Notes under the pieces: generated by a model
Databases searched by the model: none
What the model saw: only the letters and a program-made list of their open reading frames with translations
Told to the model about the DNA's origin: nothing
Shown: one piece after another, positions 60,884 to 64,000 of the stretch
How the letters are laid out: each line of letters begins with the position of its first letter
Position numbering within the stretch: the first letter of the stretch is position 1
NCBI RefSeq assembly: GCF_001540865.1
Contig: NC_033645.1
Coordinates: forward strand, 3,466,773-3,530,772
Source of the DNA: Ananas comosus
Taxonomy: Eukaryota > Streptophyta > Magnoliopsida > Poales > Bromeliaceae
Direction of reading: 5' to 3'
Length of the DNA: 64,000 nt
Made by a program: the position numbers and the translations under genes

Positions 60884-63800
60884 ATGCCGTCGCTAATCTC
60901 CGCGGGGAAGATCCACCGCCTCGAGCTCGAGAACTTCAAGTCCTACAAGGGGTTTCAAACCATCGGCCCCTTCTACGACTTCACCGCCGTCATCGGCCCC
61001 AATGGCGCCGGGAAGTCCAACCTCATGGACGCCATCAGCTTCGTCCTCGGCGTCCGCTCCGGACACCTCCGCGGCGCGCAGCTGAAGGATTTGATCTACG
61101 CCTTCGACGACCGGGAGAAGGAGCAGAAGGGGAGGAGGGCCTTCGTGAGGCTCGTTTATTTGATGGGAAATGGGACCGAGCTCCAGTTCACGCGGACCAT
61201 CACCGGTGCGGGCGGGAGCGAGTACCGCATCGACGGCAGGGTTGTGACGTGGGATGAGTACAATTCTAAGCTCAAGTCTCTAGGAATCCTTGTAAAGGCT
61301 CGTAATTTCCTCGTTTTCCAGGTATTTGTCTGTTATTTGCCTGTCGTCTCCTTACTTGCTGTTAAAGTTCACAACTTTCCAGTCACTGTAATGTTGGTCA
61401 TCCGCCAAATAGTTGGAAACTTGGGAACTTGGATTGTGCAAGACATAACTGCTGATTGTATAGGTGTTGGCTGGGAACAAAGTTAGTTGCTTCGGAAGAA
61501 AGAAGGACTTAGGTTAAGTTATCGAGGAGACAACAGAAAAGTGCCAGTTTTAAATTGATCATCCTATATTGTTTCTCCTGGTACCACTTTAATCATACAA
61601 TGTTGACACTCGGGACTAATTTGATATGAACTTCGATTTCCTTGTTACTTCATGCCAAAAAGTTTGCAGGAGAGGTTATACGTTACTGTAATTGGAGTTC
61701 ACTCGTGACGAATTAAAGCTGATAGGGTTTTCTTGTTTAATGATTTTATAGATTTCTGTGCAAGCTGTTCTGACACAGCTCAATTCTCACTGAATTGAGT
61801 ACTGGTTGTAGAAGAATGCACCAGAGATTTACCTTGTATTTATATTTAATCATTTATTTATTTAATTGTGTGCACTAGGGTGATGTGGAATCAATAGCCT
61901 CAAAGAATCCCAAGGAGCTTACTGCTCTTCTTGAACAAATTTCTGGATCTGATGAGCTTAAAAGAGAGTATGAGGAGCTTGAGGAACAGAAAGCAAGAGC
62001 AGAAGAAAAATCTGCACTTGTTTATCAGGAAAAAAGAACCATTGTTATGGAGAGGAAGCAAAAGAAGGCACAAAAGGAAGAGGCAGAGAAGCATCTCCGG
62101 CTGCAAGATCAGCTGGTACTGTAGAAAGTTCAGTGTTAGCTTTGTGCCTTTTATTACCTTTGTCTGCTACATTCGGTAAAAAGTCTTATAAGAATGGGTG
62201 GTTGATAAGCCAGGCTTTGTGCGAGTGACTCAAAAAAAAAGGAAACGTCCACCTATGTTTCTTAATTGAATTACTTTTACTTCTTAACTTGCAATCCGCC
62301 TGATCTGTTTTCCTTTGGCATGATGAAGTTACCGGCAGACATATTTAGTTTTATTTTATATGGCCGCATAAATAAATCTTATTATAATTTGTAATATTGG
62401 ATTTTTTTTTTTTTCTTTTCTGTTTTGTCTTTGCAGAAATCTTTGAAGAGAGAACACTTTCTGTGGCAACTTTTTAATATTGAAAAGGATATGGAAACGA
62501 TAGATGCTGAACTTGAAGATGATAGGAAAGGTTTGGAGGAAGTCTCTAAAGCGAATGAAGAATGTGACCTTGAAGTAACTACAAAAACAAAAGAACAGAG
62601 TGGATATTTAAAAAAGATGACGCTATGTGAAAAGAGTATTGCGAAGAAAAAGCTTGAACTTGATAAAAAGGTGAATCACCCGTCAGTGCTCCAAATTCTT
62701 GTCAGACTTTTGCTGCTCTAAATACTTTTATTCACTTGTAGTTGAAACTTTTATTTAAACTATCAATGTTAATAATTCATATCCTTTTTTTTTTATATCC
62801 AGCAACCTGAGCTTCTTAAATTAAGGGAACAGATATCACGTATCAAATCGAAAATTAAAAGTAGTAATAAAGAGCTTGAGAAAAAGAAAGAAGATCAGAG
62901 GAAGCATGCAGAAGAAATAAAGAAGTTACAGAAGGACTTGCATGATGTCACAGATGCTATACACCGGCTGAATGAGGAGGGACAGGATAATATTGGAAAA
63001 CTCCAGTTAGCAGATGATCAGCAGATGGAATATCATCGGATGTAAGTCTCATTCAAGCCTTTAGTGTTTGTCATGTCTGGAATATGCATTCTGTGATCTT
63101 TTTTCTTTTATTTTTTTTCATTTAAAAGGAGGATTTCGTAGCTACAACTTTCTCTTTTTTTTTTTTTTTTTTCATGAAGTAACGTTATTGTGGCAAATAC
63201 TGAATAGCAGAATTAACCAGACTTAAATGTTAAAGAAGAGTTTTGCAGGCCTTACCCTGTTAGATAGTATAATGTGGCTTTCTTGTGAAATTGCCCTGGA
63301 ATATACTTAGTAGATATTGTAGCCTTTTATTTCTTGCCTTGTTTCTGGTAGTTTAAAAAGTTCCTTTTTACTCCACTATCACCTTCTAAATTACCAGCTA
63401 TTCTCTAACAAATAAATTCTTCAAGATAAAGGTTTACCCGTACTGAACTTGTTTGGGAACAAATGGTTCATCAATTCGTACGAGGCAAACAAAAGAACAC
63501 CTGTAATGTCCAATGCTTGTAGGTTGCTGGTTGTTTATCTAGGCATAGTAAGATAACTGCCTTATTTCCTCTGATATTTTTCAGTAAGGAGGATGCTGGA
63601 ATGAAAACTGCAAAATTGAGAGATGAGAAAGAGGTATATGATAGGCAACTCCATGCTGATATAGAAGCTCAAAAGAATTTGGAGGAGAACCTCCAGCAGT
63701 TGCTTAGCCGTGAGGAAGAGATATCATCACAAGAGGATGAAATCAAAACAAGATTGAAGAAAATTCTTGATTCAATTCCTAAGCACAAAGATGAGCTTGT

Positions 63801-64000
63801 ACGTCTTAAAGAGGAACAGAGTAAAATTGCAAAAGAACGTCAATCTTCAGGGTTAGTTGATTAATTCTTTTCTAGCTTAATATTTAAAAAGATTTTTTGA
63901 GGGGAATTATGTCGAAATTTGCTGATTGCCTTTTGTATTCTATATCCTAACTTATTTTTCTTTCTTATTTTTGCTCGATGTTTAGCGCAAAGTACCAGAA
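60884..64000 (+). CDS. SMC1: Cohesin subunit SMC1 (5' part, runs off the window)
   Basis: Nuclear ABC-type ATPase of the cohesin ring, which with SMC3 and a kleisin holds sister chromatids together. Exons in view: 60884-61321, 61879-62115, 62437-62670, 62803-63041, 63585-63851, 63986-64000 onward, all GT-AG, about 430 residues of roughly 1200. The N-terminus MPSLISAGKIHRLELENFKS leads to Walker A GPNGAGKSN (about 45-53) and DAISFVLGVRSGHLRGAQLK, where the SGHLRG form is characteristic of SMC1. Then come ARNFLVFQ|GDVESIASKNPKELTALLEQ across the first junction, ISGSDELK, and a long Glu/Lys-rich coiled coil. The Walker B and signature halves lie beyond the window. Exon 1 is GC-rich and later exons AT-rich, a gradient typical of monocot genes. 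Confidence 0.95.

Overview
This window is nuclear DNA of a flowering plant, most likely a monocot. The protein-coding genes are plant families with introns and GT-AG splice sites. Several genes have GC-rich 5' ends that give way to AT-rich 3' parts, and the spaces between genes are full of TA, GA and CT microsatellites and small transposons. A pineapple-like commelinid would fit, but the species is a guess. N bases at 10653, 16627, 16639-16704 and 25626 mark draft-assembly gaps.

Layout. 3.1-8.8 kb (+): a JMJ14/15/18-class histone H3K4 demethylase in 10 coding exons. 9-20.7 kb: gene-poor DNA with a Mutator-like element carrying an 89-bp minisatellite, LTR remnants (one split by a hAT element), a LINE 3' end and foldback MITEs. 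21.1-21.8 kb (-): a single-exon ALOG (LSH/G1-like) nuclear protein. 22-27.9 kb: microsatellites and a chain of related foldback MITEs. 28.0-32.4 kb (-): CDC5, the MYB-domain core of the NineTeen/MAC spliceosome complex. 34.1-37.4 kb (-): a PUB3/PUB4-type U-box/ARM E3 ligase. 38.7-39.3 kb: two SINEs. 41.2-41.9 kb (+): NAA10, the catalytic subunit of NatA, intronless with a His-rich tail. 42.8-45.7 kb (-): an intact wall-associated kinase (WAK). 46.8-50.4 kb: a Harbinger-like element, a LINE end and a GC-rich hAT element. 51.0-53.7 kb (-): a second WAK, damaged. 57-60.6 kb: a MITE split by a SINE, a WAK relic and a 5'-truncated LINE. 60.9-64.0 kb (+): the 5' part of the cohesin gene SMC1, which runs off the window.

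The genes do not form a pathway. They are conserved housekeeping or developmental genes (demethylase, CDC5, NAA10, SMC1, PUB, ALOG) plus a small decaying WAK cluster (intact, damaged, fragment). The most interesting non-genic signal is a tRNA-derived SINE family (four copies, each with target-site duplications). Its 3' tail matches the 3' tail of three LINE fragments in the same window, which suggests a SINE and its LINE partner. A second theme is foldback MITEs bordered by (TA)n or (GA)n microsatellites. No CRISPR, operon or prokaryotic feature is present, and I saw no clearly novel defence or metabolic system.
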